A stretch of 64,000 nucleotides of DNA. Origin: Cryobacterium flavum. GTDB lineage: Bacteria > Actinomycetota > Actinomycetes > Actinomycetales > Microbacteriaceae. The stretch covers positions 1 to 64,000 of the forward strand of contig NZ_FNIB01000009.1 of assembly GCF_900103805.1 (NCBI RefSeq). Reading direction: 5' to 3'. The position numbers were made by a program, and so were the translations under genes. The notes under the pieces were generated by a model that saw only the letters and a list, made by a program, of their open reading frames with translations, searched no databases and was not told the DNA's origin. Within the stretch, counting starts at the first letter, position 1; each line of letters begins with the position of its first letter. Shown piece after piece: positions 8,315-17,236 of the stretch.

Positions 8315-8435
8315 GCCTCGAAATTCGCCGCACACATACACAACGTGTGGCTGATCCCTCGCCGCGACCGCTGCTCGTGCCTCCTGCCGGGCAGCGGTCG
8401 TGCACGCAGCTGGCCGATGAAACCGGAACCCTCCG

Positions 8436-9191
8436 ATGACCGGGGCTGTCTCTATCCGCTCGACCGGCGCCGCCACCATCACCGCTCCCGTGTCGAGTCG
8501 CAGCACGCAGAAGACCGTTTGGCACAAAGCAGCTGCCACCTTCACCGATCTTCCGCGCACCGCCCAGACCGCAGCACCCTCGTCCGGCGTCCTAGCTGAA
8601 GCGGTCGTCACTCTTCGTGGTGCGACCCGCGATTCGGGCCGGCTGATCCAGACGAGGCTCGGTTTCCGTGCGTACGCCGACCGCGTGTTTGTGGTGATGG
8701 TCACCCGCCAGCTGCGCGCTCGGGCTGACGGCAAGCTGGCGCCTGTCGGGGAATGGACGGTGGCCGATGCCGTGACGCACAAAATGGCTGCGGGGACTGC
8801 GGCCGTTCACCAGACCGCGACAGTAGCCGCAGGTGCGGCCGGCCCGGCTGCCGGCGGTCTGGCGGTAGCCGCACCCGGCCGTGGAGCTGCGGATGCCATC
8901 GACGCGGAGAGTTATCTGCCGCCGAGCATCCGCAACGACTTCGAGGCCGCCGTCCGGGAACCGAAGACACACCTCGGAAATCTTCTCCGCTGGCCCACCA
9001 CCCCCACAGCCCATCAGGAAGTGCGTGTCTTGCGCCTGGCCGCTGGCAAAGCCGTGGTCATTGCAGCGGACCGTCCCGACCACCACGCGGCAGCGTGGAC
9101 CATCACAAAGTGGACTTACACCTTGGCGTCCCCATCCGCCGGGTCGAAAAGCCTGCCGACCCGCACCCCTTCACGAACTCTCGGGCAGTAG
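8436..9191 (+). CDS. Hypothetical protein, 251 aa
   Basis: A soluble protein of unknown family. The centre contains an Ala/Gly-rich low-complexity stretch (TATVAAGAAGPAAGGLAVAA) that separates an N-terminal domain of about 120 residues from a C-terminal one of about 90. There are no obvious catalytic motifs, membrane spans or cysteines. The ATG at 8436 is the first plausible start; the ribosome site is poor. It follows the gene at 6980-8314 by 121 bases and converges on the IF2_N-like gene. Confidence 0.45.
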   Translation: MTGAVSIRSTGAATITAPVSSRSTQKTVWHKAAATFTDLPRTAQTAAPSSGVLAEAVVTLRGATRDSGRLIQTRLGFRAYADRVFVVMVTRQLRARADGKLAPVGEWTVADAVTHKMAAGTAAVHQTATVAAGAAGPAAGGLAVAAPGRGAADAIDAESYLPPSIRNDFEAAVREPKTHLGNLLRWPTTPTAHQEVRVLRLAAGKAVVIAADRPDHHAAAWTITKWTYTLASPSAGSKSLPTRTPSRTLGQ

Positions 9192-9349
9192 TAACCGACC
9201 GGCCAGCCTGCGGCAAAGCCACAGCGGTCACCGTCCTGCTGGTCGTCCCGGTCATCGAACCGGGCGGGGGAGGTCTGGGTTCGGGCTCGCTGTTGCCGGC
9301 ACGTTACCCGCTCCGGACGACGGGGCGGCTGGTGGCCGAGGCCTTGTCG

Positions 9350-11518
9350 TCAGGAGATCGGTCCTTTTCGTGGGACTTTGACCCGATCACCGAGCCAGAG
9401 GTGGCCGTCGGCTGCACCGGATTGATGAGCTTCAATCCAGACGGGGCGGCGTTCACCGGACGATGGATAGAACTGTAAACGTAAGTGCCGGCGCACGATC
9501 CAACGTTTCTCCGCTTTCCTGCCGCTGCCTTTTGAGATTTCGCGTTCGTGGGTTTCGCCAGGTGCGTAGATCAAGGAGACGTGATCAGCGGGGGCGTCGG
9601 CGTCGTCAGCCGGGCTCCGTAGTGGCCGACCCGCGGGCGTGACTGTGCGCGGCCGCCGGGCCGGAATCGGGCGGTCAATCTCGTCGGACGGCGGTGGCCG
9701 TCGTATGGCCCGGGCTATCGCTGCGACAAGGGCGAGTGCCTGATCGCCGTTCTCACCTTGAACGGAACCGACGTGCGCGGCTGCGACCAACGGGGGTGTT
9801 GCCAGCCCGGCTCGGAGGTCAGCCACTGAAAGTACGGCCGCGGTCAGCTCGTCAGCTCCGTGGCTCCACAGGAGAATTCGGTCTCCCGATTGGCTGCCGG
9901 CGTTGGGTACGCACAGGACAGCGAATCCTGTCGTTGATGGCAGCTCATAATCTTCGGGTATCGGGATTCGCCCATCCGCGTCTTCTTCGACAGCGAGAGT
10001 TGCAGCCGCCGAAAGATAGTAGAACTGCCGATCTCGAACTGCGTCACTGATGATGTTTGTGAACGGCAGCCCGCGGCCGAGCACATGAGAGGGCAAGTTA
10101 GCCAGAAGGGCACTAGTCAACTTTTGGTCACCGAAGACACCGTGGGCTGCCGCATAACGCCTGACGAGAGGCCCCGGCCCCTTACCGCTTTTTTGTCCGG
10201 TGCGTTTCTTGTGCTCAGTTCCCCGACGCTCTCGATTGAACGTGAAAATGGCATGCTCATCCTGGGACGGTCGAGTGCGCAGCAAGAGATAGTCGGCGAG
10301 TTCGGGTACACCGGTCGCTTCAAGATTCAGCGGGAGTGACACTCGTCTTGTTAATTTTTCAGGAATCGAATCCCGGAGGACTGGAACGATGCTGGCGAGG
10401 TTGGTGTCGAAGCCGCCCGTAAAATCGCGCTTCCGAACGAGGGCGAGCTGATCCATTACCTGAACGATATTCGATCCAGCTTCGAACATTTGGAGGACCG
10501 TAAGACCGTTGCCAAGGACGACATTGAGATGATCGGGTGTGACTATCCAGCCACGTGATCCGAACGCCCGGCACATCGCCGGAATGTGAGCTCGGTCTTC
10601 TGGAAGGCCGGCAGCCACCCACCTCCTGTGTTCTTGGTTGCTTATCCCGTAGCGACTCCATTGAGTGTCGCTGCGGGCGACAATTGCCTGTCGTACGTTC
10701 CTGCCCGAATTCTTCTCGGAGACTACAGGTACGGGCTTGGGCACAAATAATGGCTTGGGTGCAGGTAGTCTTCCGTCGATGCGCCGCTGCGCTCGCTGAG
10801 CACGGTCGGTTGACTCTTGGTCCGCTCTCGCTCTTCCCTTCCGCGCAATATCTTCAATTCGTGCGTCTATTTCTGCGGAGCGGAACTTCCCGAGCTCGAC
10901 TGAAACGGCCTGCTGCTCTGCTTCTTCCTGCCTGCGTTTGGCGACTGCAGCAACTGCAATTTGAAGCGCTTCCCTCTTGGCCTCACCAAGCCGTGAGGCG
11001 CGACTTGTGTCGATGAGGACTCGGGCTGAGCGGAGCGCCTTCTGCTCTTCCCTGCCAGCATCCCGGGCAGCTTGCTGAGCGGCGAGCAAAGCGCGCTGTT
11101 CCGCACGCGCGGCGCGGACCACACGTTTAGCATCGGCGATCTCAGCCGGTGTCGCTGGCGGCGGTGGCGGTTGCTTGAACGCAACAAATGGTTCCGTGGC
11201 ATCCCACCGTTTCCCTGGCGGTGCGGGGACGGGGTACGGGGTCGACCGGATTGGCGCCGGAGGCGGTGCGGGGGCAGGATCCGGAACTGACCGTATTGGT
11301 GTCGGAAGCGGTTTCGGCGCGGGCGCGGCGAGCGGGTGCTTCAGTTCGACGTACCCGGCGGCGATGAGGTGCGCGCGAGTCCGCCGGGCTATTAGCGGCT
11401 CCATTGAGCTGCTCGGACCTTTCAAAAATTCACCATCGGCCTTGAGCATCCGAAGAACGATTTTTACATCGATTCCAAAAGCGCGTGCCAGCTCATGAAC
11501 TCGTGGCTTTGCTGACAT
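9350..11518 (-). CDS. Large protein with an N-terminal IF2_N-like domain, 722 aa
   Basis: Residues 1-50 (KPRVHELARAFGIDVKIVLR, LKGPSSSMEPLIARRTR) match the small IF2_N domain at the front of actinobacterial initiation factor IF-2. A Pro-rich linker follows, then a charged helical region of about 150 residues likely to be coiled coil (AARAEQRALLAAQQAARDAG), then a large unrecognised domain. The last 60 residues, with LRLQFYPSSGERRPVWIEAH, recall a tail found on other actinobacterial mobile-element proteins. There is no GTPase domain, so this is not IF-2. The start at 11518 has GGGGA upstream; an ATG at 11530 is the alternative. Role unknown. Confidence 0.6.
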   Translation of the reverse strand: MSAKPRVHELARAFGIDVKIVLRMLKADGEFLKGPSSSMEPLIARRTRAHLIAAGYVELKHPLAAPAPKPLPTPIRSVPDPAPAPPPAPIRSTPYPVPAPPGKRWDATEPFVAFKQPPPPPATPAEIADAKRVVRAARAEQRALLAAQQAARDAGREEQKALRSARVLIDTSRASRLGEAKREALQIAVAAVAKRRQEEAEQQAVSVELGKFRSAEIDARIEDIARKGRARADQESTDRAQRAQRRIDGRLPAPKPLFVPKPVPVVSEKNSGRNVRQAIVARSDTQWSRYGISNQEHRRWVAAGLPEDRAHIPAMCRAFGSRGWIVTPDHLNVVLGNGLTVLQMFEAGSNIVQVMDQLALVRKRDFTGGFDTNLASIVPVLRDSIPEKLTRRVSLPLNLEATGVPELADYLLLRTRPSQDEHAIFTFNRERRGTEHKKRTGQKSGKGPGPLVRRYAAAHGVFGDQKLTSALLANLPSHVLGRGLPFTNIISDAVRDRQFYYLSAAATLAVEEDADGRIPIPEDYELPSTTGFAVLCVPNAGSQSGDRILLWSHGADELTAAVLSVADLRAGLATPPLVAAAHVGSVQGENGDQALALVAAIARAIRRPPPSDEIDRPIPARRPRTVTPAGRPLRSPADDADAPADHVSLIYAPGETHEREISKGSGRKAEKRWIVRRHLRLQFYPSSGERRPVWIEAHQSGAADGHLWLGDRVKVPRKGPIS

Positions 11519-11775
11519 TAGGTTCCCCATCCCCTTGCGTCTTTGCTGTCTTCGATCCTATTGGGGTGGTCCGACGTTACCGCCGACCTGCACCCCGTCA
11601 CGGATCTTCGGGCAGCAAAGCCGCGGCTGCCGCCGGCTCCGCCGTCGACGAGCTGGCTGCCGGGTTGTAGGCGGGCGCCCGGCCACCGAAGCCCTCCCAT
11701 CTGGCGTCGCCGAACATGACCGTCAGCCTTCACCACCACCGCCTGGTCGTGGACCGGGCCGTGTTTCGGAGAGCC
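11519..11775. other. Gene-free stretch between divergent genes
   Basis: No convincing small gene is seen. The right end merges into the promoter at 11776. I could not place a promoter for the gene at 9350-11518 by the shared motif. Confidence 0.35.
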
Positions 11776-11816
11776 GGGTTTGAGGGGTTGGCTGGGATGC
11801 CGGACACATATATGAC
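11776..11816 (+). promoter_or_regulatory. Element promoter with leaderless start
   Basis: GGGTTT (11776-11781), 17 bases, GCCGGACACA (11799-11808), 8 bases, then the ATG at 11817. The geometry puts the start of transcription on the start codon itself. Confidence 0.7.
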
Positions 11817-12500
11817 ATGGACCAAACTTTTTACGATGTTCTGAATGTGGGATCTGATGCGCCGGCGGCCGAGATCAAGCAGGCGTATCGTCGGCTGATC
11901 CGCGCGTACCATCCGGACCAGGCTGGCGATCGTGGGACTGAGATGACGCAGCGGTTGAACGCGGCGAATGATGTGTTGCGGGTTCCGTCGCGTCGTGCGG
12001 CTTATGACCGGGAGCTGGCGGAGGCGAGTGAGCCGATTGTGGCGGAGCCGGAGTTCGTGCCGTCGCCATACTCAGATCCGGTCGACGTTTCGGTGCCACG
12101 CCCGGCCAGTGGAACCGCCAGTGGTCCTGCCCGGTCGCCGGCCCGATATTCGGAATTGCGGCGGGCATGGTGGGCAGCAGCCATCGGGCTTGTTGGCGCC
12201 GCTGTCGCCTTGCTAATTCTGCCACCCAGCAATTGGATTCTGCTGACGTTCGCGGTGATCCTGGCCGCGGCGATCGTCGCCCTGCGCCAGCGGCTGACCG
12301 TTTGGTGCGTCGTGATCCTCGCTGTGGCCACGGTAGTCTGGCCGCTCGCCGCTGGTGACGTCCTTTTCTTCCCGGCGTGGCTCGCTGACGCCGGCTCGGT
12401 CTCCATACTCGCCCAGTCCCTCCTCGGCCCGTTGGCGCTGTCCGTGAACCGGCTTCGAGGAGCCCTGGCCGTTCTGCGGGCCGCACGCCCAAACTCGTGA
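11817..12500 (+). CDS. Membrane-anchored J-domain protein, 227 aa
   Basis: Residues 1-70 form a J domain: YDVLNVGSDAPAAEIKQAYR, the invariant HPD at 32-34, and a final helix RRAAYDREL. J domains stimulate the ATPase of DnaK. A Pro/Ser-rich linker follows, then about three hydrophobic segments between residues 115 and 200, so the J domain faces the cytoplasm. There is no zinc or substrate domain of ordinary DnaJ. The gene starts leaderlessly behind an element promoter and leads the transfer region, which suggests a role in assembling or remodelling a membrane complex. Confidence 0.7.
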   Translation: MDQTFYDVLNVGSDAPAAEIKQAYRRLIRAYHPDQAGDRGTEMTQRLNAANDVLRVPSRRAAYDRELAEASEPIVAEPEFVPSPYSDPVDVSVPRPASGTASGPARSPARYSELRRAWWAAAIGLVGAAVALLILPPSNWILLTFAVILAAAIVALRQRLTVWCVVILAVATVVWPLAAGDVLFFPAWLADAGSVSILAQSLLGPLALSVNRLRGALAVLRAARPNS

Positions 12501-12503
12501 CCC

Positions 12504-12544
12504 GGGTTTCGGGGGTCGACGTTTTTGCCGGACACATATATGGC
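12504..12544 (+). promoter_or_regulatory. Element promoter with leaderless start
   Basis: GGGTTT (12504-12509), 17 bases, GCCGGACACA (12527-12536), 8 bases, ATG at 12545. The 19 bases from GGTCGACG into the box are the same as at 12984, a local duplication of the promoter. Confidence 0.7.
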
Positions 12545-12865
12545 ATGACCTCCTACGAGAAACACCCGAACCGCCTCACCGCTCGCCTGATTGGTGAGAA
12601 CACAATCTCGCTTGAAACGAGCCGTTCGAAGCCGACGCTGCCCTATGTGGTGCGCTGGACTTTGCGCTCTCTGAGCCTCGGCGGCGCGTTTGCTGGCGCC
12701 GAGATTGTGGAGGCGAAGCCCGGCATCGTCGTCGTGAAGGTTGAAGACGCGGACGTCATCGACCTTGACTTCCTCGACGCACTGCTCATCGCTCTGGCTT
12801 CACGGTGGGCGCTGGTTCACGGGCTTGATACGGACGACATCGACCTGAATGTCCGAGCTGCCTGA
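12545..12865 (+). CDS. Hypothetical protein, 106 aa
   Basis: A small soluble alpha/beta protein (LRSLSLGGAFAGAEIVEAKP, VVVKVEDADVIDLDFLDALL) with no recognised motif. The ATG at 12545 lies exactly where transcription is predicted to begin. The gene sits between the J-domain gene and the TraB-like translocase and is followed closely by another small gene under a near-copy of its promoter, so it is probably part of the transfer module. Function unknown. Confidence 0.5.
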   Translation: MTSYEKHPNRLTARLIGENTISLETSRSKPTLPYVVRWTLRSLSLGGAFAGAEIVEAKPGIVVVKVEDADVIDLDFLDALLIALASRWALVHGLDTDDIDLNVRAA

Positions 12866-12972
12866 TTGTGCAGCGGTTCGCTCGCGACTCAGTCAAGACG
12901 TTGCTGATTTCAGCGGTCACCTTATCCATCTGCCTGGCGCTGGCTACGAGCTGGGGCTGGATTTAGCCGGAC

Positions 12973-13013
12973 CAATCTCGGCGGTCGACGTTTTTGCCGG
13001 ACACATACATGTA
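12973..13013 (+). promoter_or_regulatory. Element promoter, CAATCT-N17-GCCGGACACA
   Basis: A near-copy of the promoter at 12504 from GGTCGACG onward, with a weaker -35 hexamer (12973-12978). The predicted start of transcription is at about 13014, leaving a leader with the ribosome site AGAAAGAAGAGG before the ATG at 13032. Confidence 0.6.
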
Positions 13014-13031
13014 GACAGAAAGAAGAGGCTC

Positions 13032-13310
13032 ATGACCAGGTCCACCGAATATCGCGGCGTCATCTCGGTTTCCGTCAACGATTTTGGTGGGCACCAGGAA
13101 CTTTTGGAGATCCACGCGACACCGCGTGGCCCCGTCGATATCTTGGACGCTGATCTGACAGCGGCTGGCGTCGGTCGCCGCGGTCCGATTGCAGCTGCGG
13201 TCACCGAGCACGGTGTCTTCGCGGAGGTTCCCGCGTCCGGCGTCCGGCCGGTTATCACCGCGCTCGTCGGCCTTGGCTGGACGGTTTTTCACGACGGAGG
13301 GCTCAACTAA
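13032..13310 (+). CDS. Hypothetical protein, 92 aa
   Basis: A small soluble protein of unknown function. The frame is open back to an ATG at 12849, but a promoter lies within that stretch and a good ribosome site precedes the ATG at 13032, so the shorter form is preferred. Its stop codon shares a base with the start of the TraB-like gene (TAATG), indicating translational coupling and a role in the transfer operon. Confidence 0.5.
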   Translation: MTRSTEYRGVISVSVNDFGGHQELLEIHATPRGPVDILDADLTAAGVGRRGPIAAAVTEHGVFAEVPASGVRPVITALVGLGWTVFHDGGLN

Positions 13311-15724
13311 TGGCCGCCTCACCAACCGCCCGCCGGGCTGGGCGACATGTTATGCGGATGGTTTTGCGTTCCATGAAAAGATTCCTGGCTTTGGTGCCGG
13401 TCATCCGATACGACGGTATGGGGCCGGGAGCTGCCGGGTATCCGAGCAAGTTTGATCTGCAGGCGAGCCTTTTTATCTGGGTCGCTGTGCTGCCGTTCTT
13501 GGTCGTTGGAGCTGGCGCGATTAATCCTTGGGCCTACCTGGGGCTCATACCGCTGCTGCCGGCGGGGGCATATTTCGCGGCGAGACGATCGGCTGCCGCG
13601 CTCAACAGCGAGCCTCTGCGTCGTCGGGAGTGGGCGACGCGGTTCGCCGGGATGGTGAAAGCTACGCCGGCGACGGTCGAGGGTGGGGCGCCGAAAGTGC
13701 GCGGGTCCTTCTATGCGATTGCGGTCGCCGTCGTTCTGCTGGGTTTCGGTGCGGCGCTGCCTTGGCTCGTGAACGGGGCGTTTGCCGGTGAGCTGTCGTG
13801 GCTTCAGCTGTTCGCATCCAAATGGGCTCTCGTCTCATGGGCTGGATACGCCATCGTGCTCGTCGTCAGCTGGATGGTCGGCCGGGCATACGGCCGCGAA
13901 GGCTCAGATGCTCGGCAGGTCGAAGCGCTCTGGACAGCGCAGGTCGCAAAGATTCTGGACGTGAGTGTCTCCGACTTTGAGGCCGGGTCAGGCGCTCTCG
14001 CCTGGAGCCGCGACCAAGAGAGCCTGACGGTTACCGTCCCCGTCGCCGCCAGAACGCGGTTGAAGGGAATCGATTTAAGGTGCGAATTAATCGCACCGGG
14101 CTGGTGTGTCGCCTCCGCCGGCTACGACATCGTCGAACTCGTGCGAGTGGAGAACCGGCCCGAAGTCATGCTCGGCCGCCAAGCGATGGCTGCTTCTGAT
14201 GGCCTGGTTGTCGGCGTTGAAGACCTTCCAGACAGCGAGCTGCGCCCCCACGCCGCCCGCTGGGCACTCAATCCTGATACCCGCGTCACCGTGGATCGCA
14301 TCAGTTTCCTCGCCGCTGAACAGGGTTCGCAGGTCGTCGAGTGGAGCGAATGGAAGCATGAAGCGATCATCGCGAAGCTCTCCGCACGCGTCGTTCAGGT
14401 CCGTGGCCGTCTGGCCGAACTCCTGAACTGTGCACCACACGCCATCGAACTTTCGATCACCATGCACGCGACCGAGCACCGTATCGAAACAGTAAGCATC
14501 ATGCGCGCGCCGAGCCTCGGGGTTGACGCGGAGAAGCGACTCACGCTCTGGAAGAACCTGATCGCTGCGATCCCCGGCGGCTCAAACGGCTGGCGGATTG
14601 ACGACGACCCGATCACCGGCCGCGTCGTCCTGACTTACGGCGGCCGGCTTGCCCTCCGTCCGAGTGTGTCGATGGCTGAGATGCTGCCGGAGACATTGGA
14701 CCCCGACGACTGGGCACGGCTCCCGCTGGGAGTCGGCCCCGACGGTGAGGTTGTGAGCATCAACCTAAAGGCGGGCCCACACACGATCGTCGCTGGTCCG
14801 ACGGGGTCCGGGAAAACGGTCGCCCTCCTCCAAATCATGGCCTCTGCTATCGCCCGCGGTCACCAGGTTGTGCTCATCGACCCAACCAAGGGCGGGCTGG
14901 ACTTTCTGCAGATCCGTCAGCTGACCGTCGCCTGGGCAACCGAAAGTCTTGAGGCCGCGCAGGCGGCGATGGAAGCCATCTATGCGGAGGTCGGACGGCG
15001 CAAAGCCATTCTCCAAGAGCACGGTGAGGTGAAGTGGAGCGACCTCTCGCCGGAGGTCCGCGAGCGTGAAAACGTTCACCCAGTGCTCATCGTCATCGAC
15101 GAGTTCGGAAGCCTGGTCCTCGGTGAGGATGTTCCGAAGGGGCTGCCGAAAGACAGCCCGTACGTCGTCGAAGCGGAGACGAAGAACGCTGCCAAGAGCA
15201 TCATTCGCACGCTAACTGGGCGTATCGCACGTGAGGCTCGTTTCGCCGGCCTCCACCTCGCTCTCGGCATTCAGCGCCCGGACGCCTCCATTCTCGGCGG
15301 CGAGTTGCGCAGCAACCTGACGAGTGCCGTGCAGCTCGCACCCCCCGGAAAGCCAATCTCTCGAGAAGCCATGACCATGCTCATCCCCGGCGACCAAGCC
15401 CCGATCGCCTCACAGACTCTCGCCGATCTTGACGACGGAAAATCGCCCGGACTCGCCGTGGTCGCAGCCGACGGTGGTGGTGTCGCCGGATTTCGCGTCG
15501 CATACGCGCCCGCTCGCGAGATCCCGGTACTCCTCGAACGCCTAGGAGCGCCGTTGCCCAAACAGTGGACGATCGCCACGTCAGTCGCAGCGCCCGTCTT
15601 CGGCGTTCGGAAGCCGAAGACCGTTGAGCCAGAGGTCATTGATCTGGGCACCGTCGTCGTCGACTTCGACTTCGAAGCCGCCGAGCCTGCGGCCACAGCT
15701 TTTCCATTCTCATTCGACGACTAA
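13310..15724 (+). CDS. TraB/FtsK-type DNA translocase, 804 aa
   Basis: Probably the ATP-driven motor that moves double-stranded DNA between cells, as in actinomycete conjugative elements. The N-terminus has two pairs of membrane spans (about 48-90 and 125-190, including WVAVLPFLVVGAGAINPWAY). The C-terminal ATPase has Walker A GPTGSGKT at 496-503, Walker B VLIVIDEFG with DE at 597-598, and a downstream HLALGIQRPDASILGGELRS segment typical of FtsK/TraB motors. Length fits the TraB family. The ATG at 13310 overlaps the previous stop; ATGs at 13352 and 13373 are alternatives. Two small membrane proteins follow in the same operon. Confidence 0.85.
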   Translation: MAASPTARRAGRHVMRMVLRSMKRFLALVPVIRYDGMGPGAAGYPSKFDLQASLFIWVAVLPFLVVGAGAINPWAYLGLIPLLPAGAYFAARRSAAALNSEPLRRREWATRFAGMVKATPATVEGGAPKVRGSFYAIAVAVVLLGFGAALPWLVNGAFAGELSWLQLFASKWALVSWAGYAIVLVVSWMVGRAYGREGSDARQVEALWTAQVAKILDVSVSDFEAGSGALAWSRDQESLTVTVPVAARTRLKGIDLRCELIAPGWCVASAGYDIVELVRVENRPEVMLGRQAMAASDGLVVGVEDLPDSELRPHAARWALNPDTRVTVDRISFLAAEQGSQVVEWSEWKHEAIIAKLSARVVQVRGRLAELLNCAPHAIELSITMHATEHRIETVSIMRAPSLGVDAEKRLTLWKNLIAAIPGGSNGWRIDDDPITGRVVLTYGGRLALRPSVSMAEMLPETLDPDDWARLPLGVGPDGEVVSINLKAGPHTIVAGPTGSGKTVALLQIMASAIARGHQVVLIDPTKGGLDFLQIRQLTVAWATESLEAAQAAMEAIYAEVGRRKAILQEHGEVKWSDLSPEVRERENVHPVLIVIDEFGSLVLGEDVPKGLPKDSPYVVEAETKNAAKSIIRTLTGRIAREARFAGLHLALGIQRPDASILGGELRSNLTSAVQLAPPGKPISREAMTMLIPGDQAPIASQTLADLDDGKSPGLAVVAADGGGVAGFRVAYAPAREIPVLLERLGAPLPKQWTIATSVAAPVFGVRKPKTVEPEVIDLGTVVVDFDFEAAEPAATAFPFSFDD

Positions 15725-15740
15725 ACCAAAGGAATCACAC

Positions 15741-16400
15741 ATGCAGTTCATCATCCCAGCCGCCATCCTCGCCGTGGCCACCGCACTCACCCTGCAGCCG
15801 TGGCGCTGGTTGTGGCAGGCCCGACTGCTCGCAGCATTCTTGCCTTGGGCAAGTGTCGCACTCTTCCCGATGTACGGCGGCCCGGTGGTGGGAATCACGC
15901 TCATCGCTGCCACCGCATGGTTCTCGATCCGCTGTCTGCAAAGCCTGATGCCCGTGTCGATCGCCCAGTTCGCCGCCGACCTGAAGCCGCGTTCGGAGGG
16001 CAGTGTCATCCGCCTCCTATTTCAAGGCTTTGTCTGCCAGGTGCTTCTGATCGTCCTCCTTTTCCGATCCGATGATGAGAAGGGGAAGACAAAGGAGCAG
16101 GCCAAGGAAGCGGGCTGCGATCAGCGCAACCGCCTCCGCACCGGCATCCGAGAGTCCCGCCGCGCTCTCCCCGCCGCTCTCGCCTGGCGCCGATCCCACT
16201 GGGCCGGATTCGCCACGGTCGTCGGCGTCTGGGCGCTCCTCACCGTCACCCACCTCGGCGACCTGGCCTCCGTCATCCTGCTGGCGATCCCCGCCGCCCT
16301 TTTGACCGTGGCCCTCATCGAATATCGGCGAGTGGTACCGGTCCGCGTAGTGCCGCGAGCTCGTCGTGGTGCCGGCGTTGTTAGCACCATCGAAAACTAG
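15741..16400 (+). CDS. Polytopic membrane protein of the transfer operon, 219 aa
   Basis: The ATG at 15741 has AAAGGAA upstream, 16 bases after the translocase stop. Four or five hydrophobic segments are visible: two at the N-terminus, one near residue 95 (LLFQGFVCQVLLIVLLF), and two between 150 and 200. A basic, charged loop lies between residues 108 and 150. I do not recognise the family. Position directly behind the TraB-like motor suggests a membrane partner of DNA transfer. Confidence 0.6.
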   Translation: MQFIIPAAILAVATALTLQPWRWLWQARLLAAFLPWASVALFPMYGGPVVGITLIAATAWFSIRCLQSLMPVSIAQFAADLKPRSEGSVIRLLFQGFVCQVLLIVLLFRSDDEKGKTKEQAKEAGCDQRNRLRTGIRESRRALPAALAWRRSHWAGFATVVGVWALLTVTHLGDLASVILLAIPAALLTVALIEYRRVVPVRVVPRARRGAGVVSTIEN

Positions 16401-16409
16401 GAGAACAAA

Positions 16410-17024
16410 ATGGAAAACGAAGGGCTTGAAATGGCAGACCAGACAGAGGGTGCCGAGAGCGTGGCACGTGGCGGACGTCGGAACATGCGGAGCGGCCGTG
16501 GTCCGGGCAGCGAGAAGGTGACGCGTGTTCGCACGCCCGTCATGCTAGCCGCAGGATTTGTCGCAGGGGTCGTGATCACTGCGCTGATCGGCTCGGGAAT
16601 CGGGCAGGGGGTTGGGGATGCGGTCGCCTCCATCGCCAAGCCGGTGGCGACCGCTGAAGCCGCTGAAGCGGCTCAGGGACCTTCCGCCGAGGAGCTGGCC
16701 GCCGAGGCCGCAAACACCGCCCTGGTCGCAGCTGTGGCCGCTGCTGGCATGACAATGACGCCGGCAGCTGACGGGCTTCCGGCTGTGGTCACTGGGCACG
16801 CGAGCGTGACGTGTTCCGATTATGCGTGGATCCGCTTTAACGTGGAGGGCCCGGGCATCGTCACGGTAACCACCGATGGGGCCACAGTTACAGGTGAGGG
16901 AGTTGCTAGCGGATCCAAGATGCTTTCTGAGGCGGGAACAGCGACGGCAACGTTCACGGCCGAGGGTGGGCTGCCGGTCCTCACCTGGGAGGCCGGCGCG
17001 CGAGGCGAATGCGTGCTGGGCTAA
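16410..17024 (+). CDS. Single-span exported protein of the transfer operon, 204 aa
   Basis: A basic cytoplasmic N-terminus of about 40 residues, one membrane span (VMLAAGFVAGVVITALIGSG), an Ala/Glu-rich helical stalk, and an outer beta-rich domain with two cysteines near 136 and 202. It begins 9 bases after the previous gene. It probably sits beside the translocase on the outside of the membrane. A hairpin follows the stop, ending the operon. Confidence 0.55.
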   Translation: MENEGLEMADQTEGAESVARGGRRNMRSGRGPGSEKVTRVRTPVMLAAGFVAGVVITALIGSGIGQGVGDAVASIAKPVATAEAAEAAQGPSAEELAAEAANTALVAAVAAAGMTMTPAADGLPAVVTGHASVTCSDYAWIRFNVEGPGIVTVTTDGATVTGEGVASGSKMLSEAGTATATFTAEGGLPVLTWEAGARGECVLG

Positions 17025-17040
17025 AAACGGGCGGGACACA

Positions 17041-17066
17041 GCCTCGGTGCCAAGCGGCACCGGGGC
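17041..17066 (+). terminator. Hairpin at the end of the transfer operon
   Basis: GCCTCGGTGCC pairs with GGCACCGGGGC across AAGC. There is no T-tract, so termination strength is uncertain. Confidence 0.45.
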
Positions 17067-17167
17067 TTCCTGCTGCCCGCAACCAGGGTGGCAGGCAGCC
17101 GAATTTCTGGGGAGCTCTGCGGCACCAGCTTTTCCCAACCGTGTGACATTGGCGGCGGGCACGACGA

Positions 17168-17194
17168 AGCCTCGGCGCGGATTGCGCCGAGGCT
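17168..17194. terminator. Strong hairpin between convergent genes
   Basis: AGCCTCGGCGC and GCGCCGAGGCT are perfect 11-base arms around GGATT. It lies between the transfer operon and the convergent gene at 17237 and could stop transcription from both sides. Confidence 0.55.
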
Positions 17195-17236
17195 ATCTGT
17201 TCGGGGGTTGGGGTTAGGCAGTGGCCGACCGACGGC

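Noticed and set aside
8314..8354. GCCGCACACA box at 8337 with a GTG 8 bases later
   Set aside because: No TTT-type hexamer lies 17 bases upstream, and the frame from the GTG is a shadow of the gene at 8436. It could still be a weak promoter for that gene.
12849..13031. Longer form of the 92-aa gene starting at 12849
   Set aside because: The extension contains a complete copy of the element promoter (12973-13013), and a good ribosome site precedes the ATG at 13032.
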